A stretch of 64,000 nt of DNA from Streptomyces sp. HUAS 15-9 (lineage in GTDB: Bacteria > Actinomycetota > Actinomycetes > Streptomycetales > Streptomycetaceae). The position numbers were made by a program, and so were the translations under genes. This document shows, in pieces, positions 24,514 through 32,264 of this stretch. The stretch spans positions 4,526,001-4,590,000 of the forward strand of contig NZ_CP106798.1 of the NCBI RefSeq assembly GCF_025642155.1. Reading direction: 5' to 3'. The notes below the pieces were generated by a model that saw only the letters and a list, made by a program, of their open reading frames with translations, searched no databases and was not told the DNA's origin. How positions within the stretch are numbered: position 1 is the first letter of the stretch; every line of letters begins with the position of its first letter.

Positions 24514-25857
24514 GTGCAGGAGCGGGATGATCCGGCGATCATCGGGCGGCGGGTGCAGCAGCTGCGCACGGAACGGGGGCTGACCCAGCGGCAGTTGGCC
24601 GAGCCCGCCTATACGCCCGCCTATATCTCCACCCTGGAGGCAGGGCGGGTGCGCGCCTCCGACGACGCGCTGCGGCACATCGCCGGGCGGCTCGGGGTCG
24701 CCTTCGAGGAGCTGGCCATCGGGCGGCCCGCCCACCTCGCCACCGATCTGCGGCTGCGGCTCACCGAGGCGCAGCGCACCCTGGCCACCGGGGCCGCCGA
24801 GGAGGCGGCCGCGCAGTACGCCGCCCTGTTCGCGGAGGCGGAGGCGCACGGGCTCCCGCTGGAGCAGGCCACCGCGCTGCTCGGGCTCGGCGAGTGCGCG
24901 CTGGACACCGGGGACCTGGCCGGGGCCCGGGGGCACTTCGAGCGGGCCGAGGAGCGGATGGCCGGGGAACCGCTGCCCATCCGGGTGCCCGCGCTGCGCG
25001 GGCGGGCCGTCTCGCACTACCTCGCGGGTGAACTCCGGTACGCGGTCTACCTGCTGGAGTCCACGCTCGACGAGCTCAACCGCGGCGGACTGCACGACCC
25101 CGACGCCCTGCTGCTCCTGTACGCCAGCGTCATCGGCCCCTACATGGACATGGGCGCCCATGCCCGCGCGGCCCAGGCCGCCGAGTTCGCGCTGGCCCTC
25201 GCCCCGCAGGTCGCCGACCCCGCGCTGATCGCCCGGATGCACCGCTCCGTCGCCCGCACCCTGCTCGCCGAGGGCCGGGTCGCCGAGGCCGACGCCTCAC
25301 TGGCCAAGGCGGCCGAGCTGTACCGCCAGCTGCAACTGCGCACCGAACTCGCCAACTGCCACTGGATGCGCGGGTACGTGTACGCCCAGGACGGCGAACT
25401 GGAGCGGGCCGAGGGCGAGTTGCGGGAGGCCATGACCATGCTCTCGGCCACCCGCGCCGCCCTCTACAGCAGCCAGGTCGCCGTCGAACTCGCCGACGTA
25501 CTGCACCGGCGCGGAAAGTCCGACGAGGCCGCCGAACTGCTGCACGGGGTGCTGGGCGATCTGTCCTCCGAACGCGGTGCCGTGCACTCCGCCGCCGCAC
25601 ACCGGCTGCTCGGCATCATCGCCGAGGACGCCCGCGAGACGGAGGCGGCCGAGGAGCACTACGTCCGCGCCCTGAGCCTCCTGGAACGGGCGGGCGCCGC
25701 CGGCGACCTCGCCGACCTGTGCCGCCTGCTCGGCGACCTGCTGCGCCGCACCGGCCGCGTGGAGGCCGCGCTGGACGCGTACCGGACGGGACTGGGGCAC
25801 CGTACGGCCCCGGGCACGACGACGCTCGGTCCGGCGCCGGCGCAGCCGCCTTTGTGA
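24514..25857 (+). CDS. XRE-HTH regulator with TPR repeats (RRNPP-like architecture)
   Basis: 447 aa from GTG 24514 (GGGGGGAG RBS). N-terminal XRE HTH (about 8-65: 'IGRRVQQLRTERGLTQRQLAEPAYTPAYISTLEAGRVRASDDALRHIAGRLG'), then ~9 helical TPR-like repeats to residue ~425 (e.g. 'ATALLGLGECALDTGDLAGARGHFERAEE', 'HRSVARTLLAEGRVAEADASLAKAAELYRQL', 'ALSLLERAGAAGDLADLCRLLGDLLRRTGRVEAAL'). The same layout as the RRNPP peptide-sensing regulators (PlcR, Rgg, PrgX). Divergent from a small exported peptide gene, which is how such regulators pair with their cognate pheromone gene. A peptide ligand is inferred, not shown; TPRs may bind another protein. Confidence 0.85.
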   Translation: MQERDDPAIIGRRVQQLRTERGLTQRQLAEPAYTPAYISTLEAGRVRASDDALRHIAGRLGVAFEELAIGRPAHLATDLRLRLTEAQRTLATGAAEEAAAQYAALFAEAEAHGLPLEQATALLGLGECALDTGDLAGARGHFERAEERMAGEPLPIRVPALRGRAVSHYLAGELRYAVYLLESTLDELNRGGLHDPDALLLLYASVIGPYMDMGAHARAAQAAEFALALAPQVADPALIARMHRSVARTLLAEGRVAEADASLAKAAELYRQLQLRTELANCHWMRGYVYAQDGELERAEGELREAMTMLSATRAALYSSQVAVELADVLHRRGKSDEAAELLHGVLGDLSSERGAVHSAAAHRLLGIIAEDARETEAAEEHYVRALSLLERAGAAGDLADLCRLLGDLLRRTGRVEAALDAYRTGLGHRTAPGTTTLGPAPAQPPL

Positions 25858-26008
25858 GGGGGCACCACGACCCTCGGTCAGCCCCCTCCCCGAGGGCGCG
25901 GGGCCGTTTCGGTCACGGTGCGGTGGGTACCCGGTGTGCCCCCTTCCGACGGGAGCGTCGCCCGCCCGGGCCCTTCGGGTTGTGCCGATGCTGAAGGAGG
26001 CGGTGGAT

Positions 26009-26710
26009 GTGCAGCGGGTCGACGAGGCGATCGTCGAGCGGCTGCGGGGCACGGCGCCCTGGGCCGCGCCCGGGCGGGTGTGCGCCCTGGCGGTGGAGTT
26101 GCTGCCGGTCACCGGCGCGAGCGTGTCGCTGTGCGTCGGGGGGCTGCCCGTGCGGATCGGGGCGAGCGACGACGCGGCGGCGGGCATGGCCGAGCTGCAG
26201 ACCACGCTGGGCGACGGCCCGTGCCTGTACGCCGCCAGGATCGCCGCGCCCGTGCTCGCCCGCGATCTCACGGCCGTACCGGCCGTGCTGCGCTGGCCGG
26301 TCTTCGCCCATCAGGCAACGGCCGCCGGGGTACGCGCGGTCACGTCGATACCGCTGGGCGTCGAGCCGGTCTGCGTGGGCACCCTCGACCTGTACGGCCC
26401 CGAGCCCGGCGACCTGGACGGCGGTGATCTGCACACCGCCGTGGTCCTCGCGGGCGTCCTGACCCGCGCCCTCGTCGCCCTGCCCCGCCCGGAGGCGGGC
26501 ACCGACTCGTTCGGCGGGGGTGGGCTGAGCGGCCTGACGGCGGACCACGACCAGATCCACCGGGCCGTCGGCATGATCATGGCCCAGCTACGGGTTCCCG
26601 CGGACGAGGCGCTCGACCGGCTGCGCGGCTACGCGTTCGCGCGCGGCCGTACGGTGCTCGACGTGGCGCACGACCTGGTCGGGCACCCCAGGAGCCTGTA
26701 CGCGGACTGA
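26009..26710 (+). CDS. GAF-ANTAR domain protein
   Basis: 233 aa from GTG 26009, which has AAGGAGG 8 nt upstream; ATG 25988 is possible but has no RBS. GAF domain (~15-160: 'LCVGGLPVRIGASDDAAAGMAELQTTLGDGPCLYAARIAAPVLARDL', 'ATAAGVRAVTSIPLGVEPVCVGTLDLYG') and C-terminal ANTAR domain (~170-230: 'HRAVGMIMAQLRVPADEALDRLRGYAFARGRTVLDVAHDLV'). ANTAR binds RNA hairpins and acts as a transcription antiterminator; the GAF senses an unknown signal. The target is probably elsewhere. Soluble. Confidence 0.85.
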   Translation: MQRVDEAIVERLRGTAPWAAPGRVCALAVELLPVTGASVSLCVGGLPVRIGASDDAAAGMAELQTTLGDGPCLYAARIAAPVLARDLTAVPAVLRWPVFAHQATAAGVRAVTSIPLGVEPVCVGTLDLYGPEPGDLDGGDLHTAVVLAGVLTRALVALPRPEAGTDSFGGGGLSGLTADHDQIHRAVGMIMAQLRVPADEALDRLRGYAFARGRTVLDVAHDLVGHPRSLYAD

Positions 26711-26718
26711 GCGCCGGG

Positions 26719-27495
26719 TCAGGCCTGCGCGCGTCCCTGTTCCCGGACCTGGGCCAGACGCCGACTGCCGAGTTCGAGGGACTGGGCGACGGCATCGGAG
26801 GGCGGGGTGCCCAGAGCGCCCTCGGTGAGCACGATCGCGTCGTCGCCGACACGCACGACCGCGACGTCCACGGTGAGGGTGACGGCGTCGCCGTCCTCGT
26901 CGACGGCCTCCCCGGTCAGCGTCACCCGCAGACCCTGCCGGGCGTCCCCCACCTGCGGCAGCTCGGCCTCGTAGACCTGGACGGTCTGTGGTCCCGCGCC
27001 GGTGGTGGCCGCCGAGAACCGCGCGCACGTCCGCGGCAGCGTCTTCAGCCAGGCCAGCGTGCGGTCCAGGTCCACCCGGCGGTCGCCGGCCACCTGGTAG
27101 CGCAGCTGGGCCTGGTCGTCGCCGTCGTCGAGGGCGGTCACGGCGTACGCCCCCGGCGACTGCACCAGCAGTTCGTCGGCGTACAGGGCGTCGAGCAGCT
27201 GCTGGCACTGCGGGGCCGTGGTGGCCGCCTTCAGCAGCGTGTCCCGCCAGGTCGCGGCTCCCTGGGTCGGCCCCCACGGCACCCCCAGATCCGCCTCCGT
27301 GATCAGGGCCGATCGCGCCTGGGCCGCGGTGAGCGCGGGGCCGGCGGACGGGGAGAGCTGTCCGGCGGCGGAGGCGGCGGGGACCGACCGCCGGGCCGCC
27401 TTCCCCTGCCGGCCTGCCAGACATCCGGAGGCCGTGACCAGCACACCGATGGTGAACACGCAGGCGGCGAGGCGACGGGCCGGGCGGACGGACAT
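26719..27495 (-). CDS. lipoprotein (PknH-sensor-like)
   Basis: 258 aa. Signal peptide with lipobox 'LVTASGC' (~18-25), a short Ala/Ser-rich linker, then a domain with 'ALITEADLGVPWGPTQGAATWRDTLL', two Cys ('TAPQCQQLLDALY' and 'LPRTCARF') probably forming a disulfide, and 'LRVTLTGEAVDEDGDAVTLTVDVAVVRVGDDAIVLTEG'. It resembles the PknH-type extracellular sensor fold found in many actinobacterial lipoproteins. Anchored on the outside of the membrane; function unknown. Opposite strand to the GAF-ANTAR gene (8 bp between stops). Confidence 0.8.
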   Translation of the reverse strand: MSVRPARRLAACVFTIGVLVTASGCLAGRQGKAARRSVPAASAAGQLSPSAGPALTAAQARSALITEADLGVPWGPTQGAATWRDTLLKAATTAPQCQQLLDALYADELLVQSPGAYAVTALDDGDDQAQLRYQVAGDRRVDLDRTLAWLKTLPRTCARFSAATTGAGPQTVQVYEAELPQVGDARQGLRVTLTGEAVDEDGDAVTLTVDVAVVRVGDDAIVLTEGALGTPPSDAVAQSLELGSRRLAQVREQGRAQA

Positions 27496-27644
27496 GGCGG
27501 GGCCTCCTGAGCGGGCCGGTTCCGGTGACCGGGTACGTGTGTGATCTCACGGCATCACCCCTCGGCCCCGGCCACCAGCGCGACGAGCCGTCCGGGTGAG
27601 GCGCGGTGTCCGGGTGGGGCGCGGCGTGCCGTGCGGAAAACCGA

Positions 27645-27673
27645 TCGACCGTATGCCCGCGCCCGGTTAGCCT
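27645..27673 (+). promoter_or_regulatory. promoter of the thrS leader
   Basis: -35 TCGACC (27645-27650) and -10 TAGCCT (27668-27673) with a 17-bp spacer. Transcription would begin near 27680, i.e. at the ATG of the leader peptide, so the leader mRNA is leaderless. Confidence 0.6.
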
Positions 27674-27679
27674 CGGCCC

Positions 27680-27742
27680 ATGCAGCGCGCCCTGTCGTAC
27701 CCCTTCCGCACGACGACGCCGGAGAGTGTCCCGGCGCGCTGA
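27680..27742 (+). CDS. threonine leader peptide (thrS attenuator)
   Basis: A 20-residue ORF with three consecutive Thr codons ACG ACG ACG (codons 11-13, 27710-27718), followed 15 bp after its stop by a perfect intrinsic terminator (27757-27788) and then the ThrRS gene. The codons 3' of the start (CAGCGCGCC, 27683-27691) can pair perfectly with GGCGCGCTG at 27733-27741, giving the expected pause hairpin. Layout matches ribosome-mediated attenuation: Thr-tRNA shortage would stall the ribosome at the Thr codons and favour readthrough into the synthetase gene. Too short for ORF-finding thresholds. Confidence 0.75.
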   Translation: MQRALSYPFRTTTPESVPAR

Positions 27743-27756
27743 CAGCTGACCCAGTC

Positions 27757-27788
27757 CGAAGCCCCGGGGCGAGTGCCCCGGGGCTTCG
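27757..27788 (+). terminator. attenuator terminator upstream of thrS
   Basis: A perfect 14-bp stem (27757-27770 with 27775-27788) with a GAGT tetraloop, made of CGAAGCCCCGGGGC and its complement. It lies between leader peptide and ThrRS start, downstream of the promoter, so it can only control the synthetase gene. Confidence 0.8.
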
Positions 27789-27831
27789 TCGTGCTCACGG
27801 GGTGTTCGCCTCCCTCACCGAGGAGACCACC

Positions 27832-29046
27832 GTGCACGACCACCGCCGGCTCGGCCGTGAGCTCGACCTGTTCGACACCGACCCGCTGATGGGCGCCGGG
27901 CTGCCCTACTGGCTGCCCGACGGAGCCGTCGTACGCCACACCCTGGAGGAGTACGTCCGCGACGCGGAACGCGTGGCCGGGTACCGGCACGTGTACTCGC
28001 CCGTGCTCGGCAAACGGGAGCTGTACGAGATCTCCGGGCACTGGGACCACTACAGCGACGACATGTTCCCGCCGATGGAGCTGGGCTCCGAACAGGTCGT
28101 CATGCGTCCCAGCCTGTGCCCCCATCACGCCCTGATCTACCGCTCCCGCTCCCACAGCTACCGCGAACTGCCCCTGCGCATCGCCGAGCTGGGCGGCATG
28201 TACCGCTCCGAGCTGTCCGGTGTGCTCGGCGGGCTCACCCGGGTCCGCGCGATCCAGCTCAACGACGCGCACATCTTCTGCACCCTGGACCAGGCGGTCC
28301 AGGAGGCCCGCGCCGCCCTGGAGCTGATCGCCCGTGCCTACGCCGACCTCGGCATCCGCGCGGCCCGGTACCGCCTCTCGCTGCCCGGTGAGGGCGGCAA
28401 GTACGTCGCCGACCCGGCGCTGTGGCAGCGGGCCACCGCGCTGCTGAAGGAGGTGCTGGCCGAGTCCGGCGTGGACTACGAGGAGGCGGCGGGCGAGGCG
28501 GCGTTCTACGGCCCCAAGATCGACGTCCAGATCGCCGACCCCGCGGGCCGTGAGTCCACCCTCTCCACCGTCCAGATCGACTTCCACCAGCCCGAGCGCT
28601 TCGACCTGCACTACATCGGCCCCGACGGGGCCAAGCACCGGCCGGTGATGGTGCACCGCAGCGTCATCGGCAGCATCGAGCGCGCCGTCGCGCACCTCGT
28701 CGAGGAGCACGGCGGGGCCTTCCCGGCCTGGCTGGCGCCCGTGCAGCTGGTGGTGCTGCCGGTCGCGGACGAGCAGTACGCGCGCGCGGAGGCCGTGGTG
28801 CGGGAAGCAGTCGCGCGGGGGCTGCGGGCCGAGCTCGCCGACCCCGGGCAGGGCAGCCTCGGTGCCCGGATCCGGGCGGCGCGTCTGGTGCCGTACCAGG
28901 CCGTGATCGGCGCGCGCGAGGCCGACGGCGACGCGGTGACCGTACGGCTGCGGGACAGCCGTCGGCCGGGGACCTTGCCCGTCGCCGAGCTTCTGGCCCG
29001 GATCGCCGCCCGGGTCGAGGCCCGCGGGACCGTGCTGTGGGACTGA
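27832..29046 (+). CDS. thrS: threonyl-tRNA synthetase, short form without editing domains
   Basis: 404 aa from GTG 27832 (AGGAG 6 nt upstream). It begins directly at the class II core: no TGS domain and no N2 editing (SAD) domain, which together are ~240 residues in standard ThrRS. Zinc-ligands Cys in 'RPSLCPHHAL', His in 'LNDAHIFC' and His in 'PVMVHRSVIG' are present, as are motif 2 'RAIQLNDAHIFC', motif 3 'GSIERAVAHLVEEHGG' and a C-terminal anticodon-binding domain ('PVQLVVLPVADEQYARAEAVVREA'). Probably a second, inducible ThrRS, controlled by threonine through the leader. Loss of editing means Ser-tRNA clearance would rely on the main enzyme. Confidence 0.92.
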   Translation: MHDHRRLGRELDLFDTDPLMGAGLPYWLPDGAVVRHTLEEYVRDAERVAGYRHVYSPVLGKRELYEISGHWDHYSDDMFPPMELGSEQVVMRPSLCPHHALIYRSRSHSYRELPLRIAELGGMYRSELSGVLGGLTRVRAIQLNDAHIFCTLDQAVQEARAALELIARAYADLGIRAARYRLSLPGEGGKYVADPALWQRATALLKEVLAESGVDYEEAAGEAAFYGPKIDVQIADPAGRESTLSTVQIDFHQPERFDLHYIGPDGAKHRPVMVHRSVIGSIERAVAHLVEEHGGAFPAWLAPVQLVVLPVADEQYARAEAVVREAVARGLRAELADPGQGSLGARIRAARLVPYQAVIGAREADGDAVTVRLRDSRRPGTLPVAELLARIAARVEARGTVLWD

Positions 29047-29105
29047 ACCCCGCATAGGGTCGGGGCGAGGGAAGAGGCACGAGGGACCACAGAAGGAGCC
29101 CCGCC

Positions 29106-30074
29106 GTGACCGACCGGACGACCATCCCCGTGATCATCGACTGCGACACCGGCGTCGACGACGCCCTGGCCCTGTTGCTCGCCGTCCGCCACCCCGGCCT
29201 CGACCTGCGCGCCGTCACCTGTGTCGCCGGGAACACGAACGTGGACGGGGTGGTCCGCAACACCCTGACCGTACTGGAGCAGGCGGGCGCCGAGGACATC
29301 CCCGTCGCCCGCGGGGCCGCGCGGCCGCTGATCGAACCGGCCCGCTCGGCCCGGCATGTGCACGGGGAGGACGGGATGGGCGACCTCGGGCTGCCCGCGC
29401 CCACCCGTGCCCCGGCCGACGTGGACGCCGTGACGCTGCTGCGCCGCGAGATCCTCGCCTCGCCGCGGCCGGTGACCCTGATCCCGACCGCGCCCCTGAC
29501 GAACATCGCGCTGCTCCTGCGCACCCACCCGGAGGTGACCCGCAACATCGAGCGGATCGTGTTCATGGGTGGCGCGGTGGCCGCCGGGAACGCCACGCCG
29601 GTCGCCGAGTTCAACGTCTGGCACGACCCGGAGGCGGCCGCGATCCTGCTCACCGCGGGGGTGCCGATCACCATGTACGGGCTGGACGTGTTCACCCGGG
29701 TCGTGGTCCCGGGGGCCGAGGTGCGGCGGCTGCGGGCGAGCGCGGAACCGGGTACCCGGCTCGCCGGTGAGCTGCTGGCCCACCGCCCCTCCGCCCCCGA
29801 CCCGGACGGCGACGACCCGGCGGGCGGGCTGGGTGACGCGGGCGCCGTGTGCGCGGTCGCCGACCCGGCCGGCATCGCCACCCGCCCGCTGCCGGTCGAG
29901 GTCTCCCTCGCCCTCGGCCCGACCCGCGGCCAGACGATCGTCGACCGCAGGCCGCGCCCCGGGGAGTCGGAGATCCACCACGGCACGCGCGAACAGGCCC
30001 TGGTGGACGTGGCGTTGGACGTGGACGTGGAGCGCTACGTGAAGCTGTACCTGGAGACGGTGGAGCGGGCCTAG
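29106..30074 (+). CDS. nucleoside hydrolase
   Basis: 322 aa, GTG start with AGAAGGAG upstream. Typical inosine-uridine nucleoside N-ribohydrolase: N-terminal 'IIDCDTGVDDALALLLAV' provides the Asp cluster that binds Ca2+, with later 'GPTRGQTIVD' closing the active site and 'GNTNVDGVVRNTLTVLE' binding the ribose. Hydrolyses a nucleoside to base and ribose (purine or pyrimidine specificity not readable). Placed 60 bp downstream of thrS; may be read from its own promoter. Ends before a bidirectional terminator. Confidence 0.92.
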   Translation: MTDRTTIPVIIDCDTGVDDALALLLAVRHPGLDLRAVTCVAGNTNVDGVVRNTLTVLEQAGAEDIPVARGAARPLIEPARSARHVHGEDGMGDLGLPAPTRAPADVDAVTLLRREILASPRPVTLIPTAPLTNIALLLRTHPEVTRNIERIVFMGGAVAAGNATPVAEFNVWHDPEAAAILLTAGVPITMYGLDVFTRVVVPGAEVRRLRASAEPGTRLAGELLAHRPSAPDPDGDDPAGGLGDAGAVCAVADPAGIATRPLPVEVSLALGPTRGQTIVDRRPRPGESEIHHGTREQALVDVALDVDVERYVKLYLETVERA

Positions 30075-30104
30075 CGACGGTCACACTCCGCCGCCGGACG
30101 GCCG

Positions 30105-30140
30105 AACGCCCCGGAGCGGGGGTCTCCGGGGCGTTCGTTT
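30105..30140. terminator. terminator between convergent genes
   Basis: AACGCCCCGGAG (30105-30116) pairs perfectly with CTCCGGGGCGTT (30124-30135); 7-nt loop and T-rich tail CGTTT. It serves the nucleoside hydrolase gene and the sortase-substrate gene. Confidence 0.8.
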
Positions 30141-30161
30141 CGGGGGTGGTTCAGGGGTGGA

Positions 30162-31091
30162 TCAGGAGCGGGCCGTACGGCGGCGCTTCGTCGCCAAGAC
30201 GATCGCGGCACCGCCCACGAGGAGCACCGCGGCGCCTCCCGCGATGATGCCGCTGCCGGTGCCGCCGCCGGTCTCCGCGAGGTCATCGCCGCCGCCGTTC
30301 GGCGTGGGGGCCGGAGCGCTGGTCGACTTGGAGGCGCTCGGGGCGGGGGTGGTGGGGGGCTCGGTCGACGGGGTGCCCGTCGCGGGCGGTGTCGACTCCT
30401 CGGCCGGGGTCGAGGGCTGTGCGGACTCGGGGGCGGACGGGGTGGGGGTGGCCGGGGGCCGCGACCCGGTCGTCGCGCAGTCCTTCGTGCCGCCGTTCCA
30501 GGCCGCGATCAGCTTGTCCTTGATGACCGGGTGGTCCGGGCCCTTGGGCAGGTCGCCGTGCTCGAAGCCGTCGTTCGCGTCCGCCTTGCCATCGAACTTC
30601 ACCGTGCCGCGGTAGAGGTCGATCTGGCCGAAGCAGCCCGCGTCCGGCACCGCGATGTCGAGGGAGTCCATCTGGCCGGGCTTGACCGTCACTGAGTCGA
30701 AGTCGACGAAGACCTGCTCGCCGGAGGTGGCGAAGGAGGAGCCGTGGGCGAGGTAGGAGGCCAGGGAGGCGGTGCAGGTGGTGGCGTCGCCGGCGGCGCG
30801 GACCTTGATGTGGACCTTGCCGTCCTCGGTGGGCTTCAGGTTCTGGTCGTCGACCTTGACCGAGTCGTAGAACGAGGTGCCGTCGAGCGAGAACTGGCAG
30901 CGGTCGGTGCCGGTCTCCGTGCCCGCGCCCGTGCCGGGCTGGTAGGTGCCGCCGGACTTCCAGCCGTCACCGCCGGGCGTGTCATGGGCCCAGGCGCCGG
31001 ATGCGGCGGCGACGGAGGCCGCGCAGAGGGCGAGCGACGCGGCGCCCGCCCCCAGCAGGCGGCGCGCGGTGACACGTCTGGCTATGGACAT
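30162..31091 (-). CDS. LAETG cell-wall-anchored protein
   Basis: 309 aa. Sec signal peptide with a long hydrophobic stretch (~10-35, 'LLGAGAASLALCAASVAAASGAWA'), a folded domain with Cys residues ('RCQFSLDG...TTCTASL...DAGCFG...KDCATTG'), a Thr/Pro/Ser-rich stalk (~215-265) and a sortase signal: LAETG followed by a hydrophobic helix ('GIIAGGAAVLLVGGAAIVLA') and basic tail 'KRRRTARS'. LAxTG is the motif used by class E sortases in Streptomyces. Therefore surface-displayed on peptidoglycan. No sortase gene in the window. Function unknown. Confidence 0.9.
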   Translation of the reverse strand: MSIARRVTARRLLGAGAASLALCAASVAAASGAWAHDTPGGDGWKSGGTYQPGTGAGTETGTDRCQFSLDGTSFYDSVKVDDQNLKPTEDGKVHIKVRAAGDATTCTASLASYLAHGSSFATSGEQVFVDFDSVTVKPGQMDSLDIAVPDAGCFGQIDLYRGTVKFDGKADANDGFEHGDLPKGPDHPVIKDKLIAAWNGGTKDCATTGSRPPATPTPSAPESAQPSTPAEESTPPATGTPSTEPPTTPAPSASKSTSAPAPTPNGGGDDLAETGGGTGSGIIAGGAAVLLVGGAAIVLATKRRRTARS

Positions 31092-31290
31092 ACGTATCCC
31101 ATCTCAGGAGCCCGAGGAGAGCGGCATGGAGACACCGGCCCCATCGGTCATATGCGGCACGGCGTGATCACATGGTGGTTCCCGAGGTTTGAACCTGTCA
31201 ACCTGCGCTGATGCGGGGGGAGTTGACGCCGCCGTCACAATTCCGCCACATCGGGAACGATCCCCTCCGGCAGACAGGACCGGGCGCCGG
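31092..31290. other. gap between LAETG gene and DUF4142 gene
   Basis: About 200 bp upstream of the LAETG gene; a small A/T-richer patch (31140-31200) may contain its promoter. No gene, repeat or terminator identified. Confidence 0.35.
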
Positions 31291-32070
31291 CTAGCCCACC
31301 GTGGGGCTGGGGCTGGGGGTGGCGCCGCCACCGCTGCCGCCGGTGGAACCGTCGATGTTCAGGGGGCTGGACGTGGCGTTCGGCGGCGGGGTGAGTACGA
31401 CCTGCGGCTGCCCGGCGGGCGGGGGCGGTGGGGTCAGGTCGGCGTCGGGCAGCTTCGGCGGGGTGGTCTGCTGGAAGATGGTCTGGTCGAAGTCGACCAG
31501 ACCGGTCTTCTCCATCACCGTGATGTGGTCGAGCACGGTGTCGTTGGCCTGGTCGGCCAGGGCACGTATGAGCGTGTTCTTGGTGGTGGACCGGATCTTC
31601 GCGATGGTGTTGAAGATCGAACCGTGCGTCATCCGCAGGATGTTGGCGAAGTCGGAGTCGAACTTCTTGCCGCTCTCGGACTTCAGCTGGGTGACGAAGC
31701 CCTCCTGCTGTGGACTCGCGATGTTGGGCAGCGTGATGTTCAGCATGGGCGCGATCTTGCGGCAGGAGGCGTCCAGTGCGGCGTGCCCGTCGACCAGGTG
31801 CCGGCTCGCGGTGACGACCGCCTTCGTGGTGCCCTTCTGCAGCCCGATCTGACCGACCGGGTACTCCCACAGACCGGCCGCGCGCACCTTGACCACGAAG
31901 TCACGGTCGCCCTCGGTCAACGGCCCCCACTGCGTCTGGGCGATGACCAGGTCCGGCGAACTGGAGACCTTGCTCACTCCCAGCATGCTCGGGTAGACGA
32001 GCGCCCCCAGGGTCAGGATCAGGGCACCGCCCACGAAGAGAGTTCCCGCCGCGTTCCGCGAAAAGCGCAC
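31291..32070 (-). CDS. DUF4142 (ferritin-like) membrane-anchored protein
   Basis: 259 aa from GTG 32070, which has AGGAGG 4 nt upstream (an in-frame ATG 32145 lacks a good RBS). An N-terminal helix (~8-32, 'GTLFVGGALILTLGALVYPSM') anchors it; the DUF4142 domain (~50-205) contains 'LTEGDRDFVVKVRAAGLWEYPVGQIGLQK', 'ALDASCRKIAPMLNITLPN' and 'SIFNTIAKIRSTTKNTLIRALADQAND', and resembles a four-helix bundle. The tail is Pro/Ser rich ('PPNATSSPLNIDGSTGGSGGGATPSPSPT'). Outside the membrane. Family function unknown; some members are thought to respond to stress. Confidence 0.82.
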   Translation of the reverse strand: MRFSRNAAGTLFVGGALILTLGALVYPSMLGVSKVSSSPDLVIAQTQWGPLTEGDRDFVVKVRAAGLWEYPVGQIGLQKGTTKAVVTASRHLVDGHAALDASCRKIAPMLNITLPNIASPQQEGFVTQLKSESGKKFDSDFANILRMTHGSIFNTIAKIRSTTKNTLIRALADQANDTVLDHITVMEKTGLVDFDQTIFQQTTPPKLPDADLTPPPPPAGQPQVVLTPPPNATSSPLNIDGSTGGSGGGATPSPSPTVG

Positions 32071-32264
32071 CGTGCCTCCTGGCCGTTCGTGAATCCCGGC
32101 CACCAGTACGGATGCGGCAGGTGTGGGAGTCTTTTGGTTTGGCAAAATCTACGGGGAGTCGGGGCGGGTGTGTGAGGGGGTACGTGTCAGCGGCGATGCC
32201 GGTTGATGGAACATTGACCCCCTCGCGGGCGAGTCCTGGTGAGCCCCGGACCTAGATTCGCCGC
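32071..32264. promoter_or_regulatory. divergent promoter region (DUF4142 / DUF6445-like)
   Basis: Contains the A/T-rich stretch TTTTGGTTTGGCAAAATC (32130-32150) and a -10-like TAGATT 8 nt before the ATG at 32265 (leaderless). No other gene. Confidence 0.4.
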
